Below are positions 46,756 through 56,356 of a stretch of 64,000 nt of DNA, piece by piece. Position 1 is the first letter of the stretch; each line of letters begins with the position of its first letter. The stretch is from Mariprofundus ferrooxydans PV-1. Its GTDB lineage: Bacteria > Pseudomonadota > Zetaproteobacteria > Mariprofundales > Mariprofundaceae. Both the position numbers and the translations under genes were made by a program. The notes beneath the pieces were generated by a model. That model did no database searches and was not told where the DNA came from. It saw only the letters and a list, made by a program, of their open reading frames with translations. The stretch is from contig NZ_DS022294.1 of NCBI RefSeq assembly GCF_000153765.1, forward strand, positions 744,836 to 808,835. Direction: 5' to 3'.

Positions 46756-48614
46756 ACTATGCCTTACTCAACAGCATCCACGGCACAGCCGACCTGAAAC
46801 GACTGCGGCCCGACCAGTTACCGGAACTGGCCAGCCAGATGCGTCACTACCTGATTGAAACACTTGCGCCCATCGGCGGCCATCTGGGTGCCGGCCTCGG
46901 TGTGGTTGAGCTGACCATCGCGCTGCACTATCTGCTCAACTCTCCGCGCGATAAAATCATCTGGGATGTCGGTCATCAGGCCTATCCACACAAGATTCTC
47001 ACCGGACGCCTGCCGGGCATGCCCGGCATACGTCAGTACGGCGGCCTGTGCGGTTTTACCAAACGCGCCGAATCGGATCATGATCCGTTCGGCGCAGGCC
47101 ACGCATCCACCTCTATTTCGGCCGCCTACGGCATGGCCGTAGGACGCGATCTGAGTCATCAGGATCATCAGGTGGTGGCCGTAATCGGAGACGGTGCACT
47201 GACCGGCGGCATGGCCTTTGAAGCGATGAACCATGCCGGTGGAAACAATAACAAGCTGCTGGTGATTCTGAACGATAACGAGATGTCGATTGCCCCCAAT
47301 GTCGGTGCCATGTCCTCTTATCTGGCACGCATTATCTCCGGCCGCTCCTATACCCAGGCCAAGGACACAGCCAAACGTATTCTGGAGAAGTTGCCCGGCG
47401 CACTGGATGCAGCCAAGCGGGTGGAAGAGCACGTCAAGGGCATGATTACGCCGGGCACACTGTTTGAAGAGATGGGCTTCCGCTATATCGGTCCTGTTGA
47501 CGGGCATGACTTTGATCATCTGCTGCCAACGCTGCAAAACTGCTCCCGCCTGAACGGGCCGACGCTGCTGCATGTCGTCACCCGCAAGGGATTGGGATTT
47601 TCGCCTGCCGAAGAGGATCCGGAAACATGGCACGGCCTCGGCCCTTACGACGTGAAGACCGGCGAGCCGTTCAAGAGCAGCGGCCAGGCAGCGAGCTATA
47701 CACAGGTGTTTGCCGATATGCTGGCCGATATGGCCGATGCCGACGACCGCGTGGTTGCCATTACCGCCGCGATGCCGGGGGGCACGGGTCTGACCCGCTT
47801 TGCCGCCCGTCATCCGGATCGATGCTTTGACGTCGGCATCGCCGAGCAGCATGCCGTCACCTTTGCCGGCGGCCTGGCCGCCAGCGGCAAGCGCCCTTAT
47901 GTGGCGATCTATTCAACCTTTATGCAGCGCGCCTATGATCAGATTATTCATGATATCTGTATTCAGAACCTGCCTGTGACCTTCTGTCTGGATCGCGCCG
48001 GTATCGTCGGCGCCGATGGTGCGACCCACACCGGCATGTTTGATCTGGCCTTCATGCGCAACCTGCCGAATATGACGGTGATGGCGCCCAAAGATGAAGC
48101 CGAGCTGCGCCGTATGCTGGTCACCAGCCTGACGATCGACGGACCTGTCGCCATCCGTTACCCGCGTGGTCATGGCTATGGCGTGAGCATCGAAGACAGC
48201 TCCCCGCTGCCTGTTGGTCATGCCGAGGTTCTGACAGAGGGTGATAGCGGGCTGGTCATCGCGGTCGGTTCACGCGTACACGATGCGCTGCAGGCGGTGG
48301 AGACACTGCGTAGCGAGCATGGCCGCGCGATGACATTGCTGAATCTGCGCTTTATCAAGCCGCTGGATGAGCAGGCGATCATGATCCACCTCAAGAGCGG
48401 GCAACCACTGATCATCGTTGAAGAAGGCGTTGCCGCCGGCGGCGCAGGACAGCAGATCGCCGTGCTGGCGTTGCAGCACGGCTGGCATGGTCCGTTTGCC
48501 CATATCGCCATGCCCGATGCATTTCCGGCTCACGGCACGCAAGCCGAAATCCTGCGTGATCTGGGGCTGGATGCGGCTGGCATTCTCTCCCGACTCCGTC
48601 AGCTGATCGCCTGA
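46752..48614 (+). CDS. dxs: 1-deoxy-D-xylulose-5-phosphate synthase
   Basis: 620-residue thiamine-diphosphate enzyme, first step of the MEP isoprenoid pathway. HQAYPHKILTGR, thiamine motif GDGALTGGMAFEA..NN, DGHDFDHLL, DVGIAEQHAV with catalytic Glu, YPRGHGYG. ATGA overlap with ispA, which uses its product downstream. Confidence 0.97.
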   Translation: MNYALLNSIHGTADLKRLRPDQLPELASQMRHYLIETLAPIGGHLGAGLGVVELTIALHYLLNSPRDKIIWDVGHQAYPHKILTGRLPGMPGIRQYGGLCGFTKRAESDHDPFGAGHASTSISAAYGMAVGRDLSHQDHQVVAVIGDGALTGGMAFEAMNHAGGNNNKLLVILNDNEMSIAPNVGAMSSYLARIISGRSYTQAKDTAKRILEKLPGALDAAKRVEEHVKGMITPGTLFEEMGFRYIGPVDGHDFDHLLPTLQNCSRLNGPTLLHVVTRKGLGFSPAEEDPETWHGLGPYDVKTGEPFKSSGQAASYTQVFADMLADMADADDRVVAITAAMPGGTGLTRFAARHPDRCFDVGIAEQHAVTFAGGLAASGKRPYVAIYSTFMQRAYDQIIHDICIQNLPVTFCLDRAGIVGADGATHTGMFDLAFMRNLPNMTVMAPKDEAELRRMLVTSLTIDGPVAIRYPRGHGYGVSIEDSSPLPVGHAEVLTEGDSGLVIAVGSRVHDALQAVETLRSEHGRAMTLLNLRFIKPLDEQAIMIHLKSGQPLIIVEEGVAAGGAGQQIAVLALQHGWHGPFAHIAMPDAFPAHGTQAEILRDLGLDAAGILSRLRQLIA

Positions 48615-48623
48615 TCTTAAGCG

Positions 48624-49379
48624 GTGGCCAAAGCAAAAAAGATACGGCTCGATCAGCTGCTGTTCGATCGCGGGCTGACTGACACGCTCGATATTGCCCG
48701 CCGCCATATTATGGCGGGCCTGGTTTACGTCGATGGACAGAAAGCCGACAAGGCCGGCATGACCTGGCGTGAAGATGCCGACATTGAAGTGCGTGAGGTA
48801 TTGCCCTATGTCTCTCGCGGCGGGCTGAAACTGGCCGGAGCGCTGGACTTCTTCCCTTTCCAGGCAAAGGGAGCCGTATGCATGGATGCCGGTGCCTCCA
48901 CGGGCGGCTTTACCGATGTATTGCTGCAGCAGGGTGCACTCAGGGTCTATGCAGTCGATGTCGGGCACGGTCAGCTGCACTACCGGCTTCAGCACGACGA
49001 GCGCGTCATTAATCTGGAAAAAACACATGTGCGCAAGCTCGATAACACGCTGATACCTGAACCGGTCGATGCACTGGTCATCGACACATCATTTATCTCA
49101 TTAACGCGGGTACTGCCATGCTGCTGGCCTTTCCTGAAGCCGGGCGGCTGGTGCGTGGCGCTGATCAAACCGCAGTTTGAAGTGGAGCCGAAACATCTGG
49201 ATCGCGGCGTGGTACGTGATGACGAGTACCGGCAGCAGGCAATCAAGCGCGTTTGCGATATGGTTATCACACTGCCCGATGCCGAAGTCGTCGGCATCAC
49301 CGAATCTCCGATCCACGGCCCCAAAGGCAATGTCGAATACCTGCTGGGCATCACCCGCACCTTAAAGCCCTCGGATTGA
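48624..49379 (+). CDS. tlyA: TlyA-type rRNA 2'-O-methyltransferase
   Basis: 251 residues from GTG 48624 (VAKAKKIRLDQLLFDRG). S4 RNA-binding domain (about 1-62), then FtsJ-like methyltransferase: DAGASTGGFTDVLLQQGA, KPQFEVEP, VEYLLGI. Usual position at the end of dxs operons. Confidence 0.94.
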   Translation: MAKAKKIRLDQLLFDRGLTDTLDIARRHIMAGLVYVDGQKADKAGMTWREDADIEVREVLPYVSRGGLKLAGALDFFPFQAKGAVCMDAGASTGGFTDVLLQQGALRVYAVDVGHGQLHYRLQHDERVINLEKTHVRKLDNTLIPEPVDALVIDTSFISLTRVLPCCWPFLKPGGWCVALIKPQFEVEPKHLDRGVVRDDEYRQQAIKRVCDMVITLPDAEVVGITESPIHGPKGNVEYLLGITRTLKPSD

Positions 49380-49413
49380 CGACAACAAAAAGCATCAGCA
49401 GGAGAGTAATACC

Positions 49414-49695
49414 ATGGTAAAACATATCGTGATGTGGAAGCTGCGCGACCGGGCGGATGCAGCCCCTATCAAGGCGAAGCTGGAGGCGTTGGCCGGCCGG
49501 ATTCCCGGATTGCTGAACATCGAGGCAGGCATTGATTTTCTGCAGTCGGAGCAATCGGCCGATCTGGTACTGGTCTGTGATCTGGCAGATCGTGCTGCAC
49601 TGACTGCATACCAGCAGCATCCCGAGCATCAGGCCATTGTGCCGATGGTGAAGGCGGCGGCTATTGCCCGCACTGTGGTCGATTTCGACTGCTGA
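49414..49695 (+). CDS. Dabb (stress-responsive A/B barrel) protein
   Basis: 93-residue ferredoxin-fold barrel: MVKHIVMWKLRDRAD and the C-terminal DLADRAALTAYQQHPEHQAI. Function unknown; dimeric in relatives. GGAG upstream. Confidence 0.88.
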   Translation: MVKHIVMWKLRDRADAAPIKAKLEALAGRIPGLLNIEAGIDFLQSEQSADLVLVCDLADRAALTAYQQHPEHQAIVPMVKAAAIARTVVDFDC

Positions 49696-50333
49696 CGACC
49701 AGCCGGGGAACCAGGACAGTCACATTAAAACGACCCTTTATTCATGTACTGAATATCCAATCCGCAGTCCCGCCCAGCTGGTCATTAATCACAAGTAAAA
49801 ACTGTATCAGCATTTACCTGTCCTTTCTTTGGCGACACAAAACAGCAGGACAGCTGTTTTGGACGTGCTTTAGCTCGCCCACAGGGTGAGGGGCAGGAAG
49901 CCCCGAATCACAAAAGGACGAAAGACAAATCAGCAGGACAGCTCATTTGGGGACCTGAACAGGTGGGGAGAAGCCCTGAGGGCTAGGATAGCCCGAATCA
50001 AAGCCGCCCATTTATTACGGAACGGACCTATCGCGCGGCGGGACAACGCCGCTTGCTCCCTTCGGGTGCCCTCGGCATAAATATTTTAGCGGCCACGGCT
50101 CCGCCGCTCTACTCCGCGAAAATATTCATACCGAGGCAGATCTAAAAGGAGGATTTGTTTAAGCAGCACCAACAACAGGAGCATATACATGGTGCCAGCC
50201 CAGGATCACCCATCTAATCAATATTGAGTGACTACAATACATTTAATCCGATTCCCCCTGCAGGGAAACTGCCACCCGTTCGCACCCGTTGGATATCTGG
50301 ACTATACTGATTGACTGGATACAGGAGGTCATA
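49696..50333. other. Long intergenic region, 638 bp
   Basis: No gene I can support. Holds two tandem copies of a repeat (49849-49925 and 49926-50045), then GC-rich hairpin material (CGGCGGGACAACGCCG, GCGGCCACGGCTCCGCCGC, about 50035-50110), an ATGAATATTTT-type inverted repeat (AAATATTTTAGC/GCGAAAATATT), and a stretch with AAGGAGG near 50152 without a gene following. A 64-residue frame at 49886 is unlikely to be coding. Confidence 0.6.
49849..50045. repeat. Two tandem copies of AGCCC..GAATCA element
   Basis: Each copy starts AACAGCAGGACAGCT or TCAGCAGGACAGCT and has a core of CAGG-GAGAAGCCC.. ending CCCGAATCA. The second copy reads GACCTGAACAGGTGGGGAG then AAGCCCTGAGGGCTAGGATAG; a third is at 62570-62700. 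Non-coding and possibly structured (CCTGAACAGG, AGCCC/GGGCT). Confidence 0.6.
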
Positions 50334-50768
50334 ATGAATATCTGGATTGTTGTTGCGGACAGTGCAAAAGCGCGAGTCTTGTCAGCGGAGAAACCGGCGG
50401 GGCCATTGAGTGAGGTAGCCTCTCTGGAGCATCCCGAGTCCCGCCTGCGGGAGAACGAGCTGACATCCGATCAGCCTGGACGGGCATTTGACAGCGGCGG
50501 TCAGGGGCGACATGCCATGGGCACGGCTGTTGAGCCGAAACAGCATGAAGTCATTAAATTTGCCAAAGAGGTCGCGGATTATCTGGAGGCCGGTCGCAAT
50601 GCCCGGAGCTTCGGGAAATTATATGTGATCGCAGCACCCGGGTTTCTGGGACATTTGAGAGCCCACTGCCCGGCTCCGTTGACCAACAGCATCGCAGATT
50701 CAATCAACAAAAACCTGGTAGACCGGGATATTGAGGAGATCAGAACACATCTGCCGGAATTCCTGTAA
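50334..50768 (+). CDS. Host attachment protein family (BaeRF/Hat)
   Basis: 144 residues from ATG 50334 with AGGAGG 7 bp upstream. MNIWIVVADSAKARVLSAEKP is typical; AAPGFLGHLRAHCPAPLTNSI closes the domain. The Pfam name comes from Agrobacterium; the fold is related to the eRF1/baeRF ribosome-associated domain. Probably nucleic-acid or ribosome related. Confidence 0.85.
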   Translation: MNIWIVVADSAKARVLSAEKPAGPLSEVASLEHPESRLRENELTSDQPGRAFDSGGQGRHAMGTAVEPKQHEVIKFAKEVADYLEAGRNARSFGKLYVIAAPGFLGHLRAHCPAPLTNSIADSINKNLVDRDIEEIRTHLPEFL

Positions 50769-50802
50769 CTCTCCGTTGCAGATCACTGCAAAGGTATTGG
50801 TT

Positions 50803-50829
50803 CCCCGTTAGCAGCCCCTGCTAGCGGGG
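50803..50829. terminator. Hairpin between two convergent genes
   Basis: CCCCGTTAGCA and TGCTAGCGGGG (11 bp with one G-T pair), loop GCCCC, between the genes ending at 50768 (plus) and 50879 (minus). No T-run. Confidence 0.55.
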
Positions 50830-50878
50830 GGGCGCAAGCCTTATCTTCCCGCTGACGCCAAGAGCCGATAGTAAACAC

Positions 50879-51487
50879 TTACGCTCTGGCCAGTTCGTCC
50901 TGAATCACGGCACGCAACTGATCAATGCCGGTAGCCTTGAAGCTGGAGGTAGGCATCGGGCGCAGCAGCCCACCCATGGCATCGGTCATCTCCTGCAGAC
51001 GGATAGAGCGGGAGTTGCCGGATAATTTATCCGCCTTGGTCGCCACAGGCAGCCAGCGAATGCCGGCTTCATTGAGCCACTCAATCAGCTGCAGGTCGGA
51101 ATCCTTCGGACCGTGACGAATATCGAGTAGCAACAGCACCAGTTTGATATCGGCATTCGCCAGATAACCCTCGATCATGCTGATCCAGCGGTGCTGCTCC
51201 TTTTTTGGCGCCCTGGCATAGCCGTAGCCGGGCAGATCAACCACCAGCAACTGCCCGTCGACATCAAACAGGTTCAGCAATCGGGTGCAGCCCGGATTCT
51301 TCGAGGTCTTCACCAGTCCATTGCGTCCAAACAGGGCATTCATTAGTGACGATTTGCCGACATTGGAGTGCCCTGCTACGGCAATCTGGGGCAGATCAAC
51401 CGCGGGAAAGGCGCCGGGATCGGCGACCGATTGGACAAATTGCGTATTGGGCCAGTGAATGCCGGTGGATGGTAAATGCTCGCTCAT
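50879..51487 (-). CDS. engB: Ribosome biogenesis GTPase YsxC/EngB
   Basis: 202 residues from ATG 51487 (MSEHLPSTGIHWPN); the open frame extends upstream but family length supports this start. G1 GHSNVGKSSL, G2 region PGCT, G3 DLPGYGYA, G4 TKADKL. Needed for 50S assembly. Divergent from dusB with 129 bp between. Confidence 0.93.
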   Translation of the reverse strand: MSEHLPSTGIHWPNTQFVQSVADPGAFPAVDLPQIAVAGHSNVGKSSLMNALFGRNGLVKTSKNPGCTRLLNLFDVDGQLLVVDLPGYGYARAPKKEQHRWISMIEGYLANADIKLVLLLLDIRHGPKDSDLQLIEWLNEAGIRWLPVATKADKLSGNSRSIRLQEMTDAMGGLLRPMPTSSFKATGIDQLRAVIQDELARA

Positions 51488-51616
51488 GAGGCGAAGCTGA
51501 CAAGCAAGCGCGATTCGGGCAAGCCGCGACTGGATATCCGCAAGCGACAATATCTGGCCGGAACAGAAAAAAGCGGATATGCTTGCCCATAATTTAGGCA
51601 CAGGATTGCTTACCCC

Positions 51617-52642
51617 ATGGAAAACAGACTGCTACCCGGCTTCCGGCTCGGTACCTATATGATTGATAACCCGCTGGTACTGGCTCCTATGGCCGGCATC
51701 ACCGATCTGCCTTTCAGGCGCATCTGCAAACGCTTCGGTGTCGGGCTGATGGTGACCGAGATGATCGCATCGCGTGCGGTCGATATGGGGCGCGAGCGCA
51801 CCGAGCGCATGGCTGAGCTGGGCGATGATGAGCATCCGGTCTCTATTCAGATTGCCGGTTCCGACCCCGAATTTGTCACCGAAGCCGCACGCTGGGCAGT
51901 CGGGCATGGCGCAGATTTCGTCGATATCAATATGGGTTGCCCGGTCAAAAAAATATGCAAGCAGGTTGCCGGTTCCGCCATGCTCAGGGATGAAGCGCTG
52001 GTGGCCCGGGTTCTGGCAGCCGTGGTGGCGGCCGTGGATGTACCGGTCACACTGAAAATACGCACCGGCTGGGATGATCAGTCGAAGAATGTACAAAATA
52101 TCGCCCGCATTGCCGAAGATAGCGGCATTCAACTGCTGACGGTTCATGGACGCACGCGGGCGCAGATGTTTCACGGTCACGCCTGCTGGGAAGATATCGG
52201 TCTGGCCAAAGCCGCCGTATCGATACCTGTGATCGGCAATGGCGATATTGTTGATGCCGAATCGGCCCGTGAGATGATTCGCGTATCAAACTGTGACGGA
52301 GTCATGGTCGGACGCGCCGTACAGGGCAACCCATGGGTGCTGGGTGAAGTACATGCAGCGATTGCAGGCCTGCCAATTCCGCCCAAACCCACCGCAGCCG
52401 AGCGATGGCTCATTGTTGATGAGCATATGCGCCATCTGGTTGAGCATCACGGCATCCGCACCGCCTCAAAACTGGCGCGCAAACATGTGATCTGGTATAG
52501 CAAGGGGCTGCATGGCTCCGCCGAATTCCGCCAGTCGTTTCAAGTCATGACAGACTGGCAGCAGATGATGGACTTTGCCGCCGCTTATTTTCTGGGACTG
52601 GGTGAATCATGCATCCGGCACGAGTTGTCTTATGCCGCTTGA
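51617..52642 (+). CDS. dusB: tRNA-dihydrouridine synthase DusB/NifR3
   Basis: 341-residue flavoprotein. LAPMAGITDLPFRRI, MGCPVKKICK with the catalytic Cys, VHGRTRAQMF and GNGDIVD are DusB signatures. In alphaproteobacteria this gene (nifR3) leads the ntrBC operon, exactly as here. Confidence 0.95.
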   Translation: MENRLLPGFRLGTYMIDNPLVLAPMAGITDLPFRRICKRFGVGLMVTEMIASRAVDMGRERTERMAELGDDEHPVSIQIAGSDPEFVTEAARWAVGHGADFVDINMGCPVKKICKQVAGSAMLRDEALVARVLAAVVAAVDVPVTLKIRTGWDDQSKNVQNIARIAEDSGIQLLTVHGRTRAQMFHGHACWEDIGLAKAAVSIPVIGNGDIVDAESAREMIRVSNCDGVMVGRAVQGNPWVLGEVHAAIAGLPIPPKPTAAERWLIVDEHMRHLVEHHGIRTASKLARKHVIWYSKGLHGSAEFRQSFQVMTDWQQMMDFAAAYFLGLGESCIRHELSYAA

Positions 52643-53651
52643 TCAGGTCCCCATGTCGATTCTGCCGCTGCCGCTGATTATGCTCGACACGGATGCCCGC
52701 ATTATACAAACGAATTTGCTCTGTCAGGAGGCGCTGGGCAAATCCAACCGGCAACTGACAGGCCGGCACCTGTCAGAACTGTTTTCTCCCTCCGTGGAGA
52801 TCGATCGACTGCTGGGCATGCTGACACCCAATAGCGGCGGCATCTCCGACCATCAGTTATGCATGCATGATGGCGGCATGCCGGTATCGATGCATCTGGG
52901 CAAACACGAGGATGGCATGACCGTCGTATTCATCCCCGAGGCTCACCGCAGCGAAGTAGAGCAACATACCCATCGCCATGAGATGGCTGAGGCGGTGGCT
53001 CGCATCGCTCTGGAGATGGCGCACGAGGTAAAAAACCCGCTGGCTGCGCTGAAAGGCGCAACACAGTGGCTCAATGAGCAGGAGTTATCACCTTCGGCAA
53101 AAGAGGCGTCAACCCGCATGCTTGCCGATGTGGAGCGAATTCGTGAACGCATTGATGCCTTCCTGCAAGTAGGTCCCCGCGCATCCATCCAGATGCAGCC
53201 GGCCAACATCCACGCCCTGATACTGGACGTCTGTCAGCCGCTGGACGGCATTCGGCTCACCCGGGTTTTCGATCCCAGCCTGCCGGAAACACTCGTGGAC
53301 AAAGGCCGGCTCAGGCAGGCGCTTGAAAACCTGTGGCAAAACGCCGTGGAAGCGGCCGATACTTATATCGAATGGCAAACGCGTCTGGCCCCGCTGGTGC
53401 ATTTGCCCAACCATCACGGGCAGGTCATGGAAGTGCGCATTATGAATGATGGTGAACCGGTGCCGGAAGAGCTGCGCGACCGGCTGTTTGAACCCTATGT
53501 AACAGGCAAAAAACGCGGCAGCGGCCTGGGACTGGCACTGGTACAACGGGTAATGCTGGAGCATGGCGGGCGTATCTCCATGCGCAGTGAGAAAGGACGT
53601 ACAACAATGATATTGCATCTGCCGATACGGCGTGCAGGAGAGGGTAAATGA
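52632..53651 (+). CDS. ntrB: Nitrogen regulation sensor kinase NtrB
   Basis: 339 residues from ATG 52632, overlapping the dusB end by 11 bp. PAS-like N-terminal domain (IMLDTDARIIQTN), phospho-site His in MAHEVKNPLAALKGATQWL, ATPase boxes NLWQNAVEAAD, GSGLGLALVQRVMLEHGG. Cytosolic, no membrane helices, as for GlnL/NtrB. Expected input from PII. Confidence 0.93.
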   Translation: MPLDQVPMSILPLPLIMLDTDARIIQTNLLCQEALGKSNRQLTGRHLSELFSPSVEIDRLLGMLTPNSGGISDHQLCMHDGGMPVSMHLGKHEDGMTVVFIPEAHRSEVEQHTHRHEMAEAVARIALEMAHEVKNPLAALKGATQWLNEQELSPSAKEASTRMLADVERIRERIDAFLQVGPRASIQMQPANIHALILDVCQPLDGIRLTRVFDPSLPETLVDKGRLRQALENLWQNAVEAADTYIEWQTRLAPLVHLPNHHGQVMEVRIMNDGEPVPEELRDRLFEPYVTGKKRGSGLGLALVQRVMLEHGGRISMRSEKGRTTMILHLPIRRAGEGK

Positions 53652-55045
53652 AGATGCGTGCATTGATTGTCGATGATGATGAGGGCATCCGCTGGATTCT
53701 GGACAAGGTGTTGCAGGAGGAGGGCGTCGATGTGGTGCAGGCAGGCAGCATTGCCGAGGCCAAAGCGGCACTGGCCGACGGTGATTTCTCGGTCACCTTT
53801 CTCGATGTCTACCTGCCCGATGGTAATGGCATGGATTTGCTGGCGTCAGGATTGTCGATGCCTGTGGTCATGCTGACAGCGGAAACCACGTTTGGTCATG
53901 CTGCTGAAGCATATCGTATGGGGGCGATGGAATATCTGCCCAAACCGTTCGATCTGGATGAGGTGCGCCAACTGCTCTCCCGCGTCCGTCCGGCTCAGAA
54001 AGCCAGCGCTCCGGCACAGAAAATGGCCGATGGATTGATCATCGGGCGCAGCCCGGCCATGCAACAGATGTTTCGTACACTGGGTCGGGTGGCCAGCTCC
54101 GATTTGACGGTATTGATTACCGGCGAATCCGGTACCGGCAAGGAGATGGTGGCCAAAACCCTGCATGAGCGCAGCCAGCGTGCTGACAAGGCCTTTGTAG
54201 CCATCAATACCGCAGCGATTCCCGCCGACCTGCTGGAATCAGAGCTGTTCGGCCATGAGAAAGGCTCTTTCACCGGTGCCGATAAAATGCGCGAAGGCCG
54301 TTTTGTACAGGCCGATGGCGGTACGCTGTTTCTGGATGAAATCGGGGATATGCCGCTGGCCCTGCAGGCCAAGTTGCTACGCGTGCTTGAAGAGGGACGT
54401 GTCCAGCGCGTAGGCGGCAGCGAGTCGAAAGTGGTGAATGTACGACTGCTGGCGGCTACGCATCAAAACCTGAACACTAAAATCGCCAAGGGCGAATTCC
54501 GTGAAGATCTCTACTATCGGCTGAATGTGATTCCTGTGCAGATTCCCCCGCTCAGGGACAGGCGCGATGATATCCCGGAGCTGGCCAATTTCCTGCTGGA
54601 GCAGGCGGTCAAAGAGCTGGGTATGGAGCAACCGATTCTGCTTGATGATGCCATGGATCTGCTCAGTCGGCATGACTGGCCCGGCAATGTGCGTGAGTTG
54701 AAAAATGTCATGCGCAGGCTGGCTGTGCTGACACCGGGAGCGACCATCACACTGACCGATGTGGCATTGGCGCTGGGCAATGTCGACAACCATACGGGTG
54801 AAGAGGAGACGCTGGCCGATGCAGTGACACGCTGTACCCGGCAATACCTGCATCAACTGGGCTATGCCAGTGCAACGAATCTGCACCAGCACCTGCTGGA
54901 GCAGATCGAGCCGCCACTGCTGGTACTGGCGCTGGAGCAGTGCAACGGCAACCAGCTCAAGGTCTCTGAAATGCTCGGTCTCAATCGCAATACCGTGCGC
55001 AAGCTGCTGAATAAATACAACATCAACCCGCAGTATTTCAGGTAA
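53648..55045 (+). CDS. ntrC: Nitrogen regulator NtrC
   Basis: 465 residues. Receiver domain (IVDDDEGIRWIL, D at FLDVYLPDG), AAA+ sigma54-activator domain with GESGTGKE, the GSFTGA form of the GAFTGA loop and LFLDEIGDMPLALQAKLLRVL, and a Fis-type HTH at the C-terminus (LKVSEMLGLNRNTVRKLL). ATGA overlap with ntrB. Confidence 0.94.
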   Translation: MKMRALIVDDDEGIRWILDKVLQEEGVDVVQAGSIAEAKAALADGDFSVTFLDVYLPDGNGMDLLASGLSMPVVMLTAETTFGHAAEAYRMGAMEYLPKPFDLDEVRQLLSRVRPAQKASAPAQKMADGLIIGRSPAMQQMFRTLGRVASSDLTVLITGESGTGKEMVAKTLHERSQRADKAFVAINTAAIPADLLESELFGHEKGSFTGADKMREGRFVQADGGTLFLDEIGDMPLALQAKLLRVLEEGRVQRVGGSESKVVNVRLLAATHQNLNTKIAKGEFREDLYYRLNVIPVQIPPLRDRRDDIPELANFLLEQAVKELGMEQPILLDDAMDLLSRHDWPGNVRELKNVMRRLAVLTPGATITLTDVALALGNVDNHTGEEETLADAVTRCTRQYLHQLGYASATNLHQHLLEQIEPPLLVLALEQCNGNQLKVSEMLGLNRNTVRKLLNKYNINPQYFR

Positions 55046-55210
55046 CATATAAGCCCCCGCATCGTAGTGTGTCAGGGATGCCGAGCGCTCCACCTGCGAT
55101 CTTGACTACGACAAACCGCTGCGTAAGGCTGGCAAATGGACAGGGACGTCTGATGCAAAAATACAGAGCGTATGATACTTGAAATAGCATTTATTCGGGA
55201 GAAATACACC

Positions 55211-56242
55211 ATGAAATCTCTATTGCTTCGTCTTTTCACACCCACGCTGATCCTTGCCGCAGGCATGATTGCTACAACTCCTGCCAATGCGGAAGACCTT
55301 TCCGACTGGAAATTGCCGCCGGTACCTGTACCTGCCGATAATCCACAATCCGCTGCCAAGGTGGCCCTCGGCCATCAACTGGCTTTCGATACCCGCCTGT
55401 CAAAGAATGACTCCATCAGTTGCGCCGGTTGCCACCTGCCGTTTGCCGGCGGCGGCGGGCATACCCCACGCGCATTCGGCCAGGGCGGCGAGCTGGGGCG
55501 CTGGGCTCCCTCCTGGGTCAATGCAGCCTATTATACCTCGTTGTTCTGGGACGGCCGTGCCGCTTCACTGGAAGAACAAACAGGCGCCCTGCCCGACCAT
55601 ATGGGGCCGATCAGCGCCCCCGGAGAAATGGGCGGGCATATTGCAGCCATAGTAAAAAGGCTCAATCGCATCCCGGCCTATAAAAAAGAGTTCAACAAGG
55701 CCTTCGGCGAAGATGCCACCCGACAGAACATTGCCAAGGCCATTGCTGCCTACGAGCGCACACTGATCGCCTCCAAATCACCATTCCAGCGTTACGTTAA
55801 CGGTGATAGCAAGGCCATATCAGCAGCAGCCAAACGCGGCTTTGCGCTATTTCAGGGCAAGGCAGCGTGCGTAGCCTGCCATTCGGCACCCCTGTTCACC
55901 GATAATGCCTTCCACAATATCGGCGTACCGCAGGTTGGCCCGCTGAAGGAGGATTTGGGACGCTATGCCGTGACCAAAGATGATGCCGACAAGGGGGCTT
56001 TCAAGACGCCGTCGTTGTATAACTCCGCATCGTTTGCCTTCTTCATGCACGATGGCGCGATGTCCACAATGAAGCAGGTGATCGAGCACTACAACAAGGG
56101 CGGTAACCCTAAAGACGCGCATCAGGATGCCATCATCCAGCCGCTGAAGCTTACGCGTAAGGAGAAGTCCGATCTCATTTCCTTCATGAAAACGCTGACG
56201 GACAAGCGGCTAAACCACATCCACAGGCCGTGGCTGCCCTGA
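55211..56242 (+). CDS. Di-heme cytochrome c peroxidase family protein
   Basis: 343 residues from ATG 55211 (GGGAGA upstream). Signal peptide ending ATTPANA. Two c-type heme sites, CAGCH and CVACH, in the MauG/CCP arrangement; DLGRYAVTKDDADKGAFKTPSLYN is typical of bacterial CCP. Periplasmic H2O2 reduction is likely. It has its own terminator. Confidence 0.92.
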   Translation: MKSLLLRLFTPTLILAAGMIATTPANAEDLSDWKLPPVPVPADNPQSAAKVALGHQLAFDTRLSKNDSISCAGCHLPFAGGGGHTPRAFGQGGELGRWAPSWVNAAYYTSLFWDGRAASLEEQTGALPDHMGPISAPGEMGGHIAAIVKRLNRIPAYKKEFNKAFGEDATRQNIAKAIAAYERTLIASKSPFQRYVNGDSKAISAAAKRGFALFQGKAACVACHSAPLFTDNAFHNIGVPQVGPLKEDLGRYAVTKDDADKGAFKTPSLYNSASFAFFMHDGAMSTMKQVIEHYNKGGNPKDAHQDAIIQPLKLTRKEKSDLISFMKTLTDKRLNHIHRPWLP

Positions 56243-56251
56243 GTCTTGTTT

Positions 56252-56311
56252 GACGCAGAGCAGGGCTGGCCATTTGGCTGCGCCCTGTTCTGCGTCATTG
56301 ATCTGTTTTTT
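56252..56311 (+). terminator. Terminator of the peroxidase gene
   Basis: 15-bp stem GACGCAGAGCAGGGC (56252-56266) / GCCCTGTTCTGCGTC (56282-56296) with one G-T pair, then TTTTTT at 56305. Confidence 0.75.
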
Positions 56312-56356
56312 GAACGGGCCGGCCGTAGCTAACTGTTCACACCTCTGTCAGCTGGT

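Noticed and set aside
46818-47852. 344-residue reading frame opposite dxs
   Set aside because: Antisense to Dxs with every Dxs motif intact; no ribosome site and no recognisable domain.
49886-50080. 64-residue frame in the gap after the Dabb gene
   Set aside because: It runs through the two tandem repeats and changes frame with them, which argues against coding.
55046-55210. Sigma54 promoter for the peroxidase gene downstream of ntrC
   Set aside because: CTGGCAAATGG is present, but no TGC follows at the -12 distance, so the -24/-12 pattern is not met.
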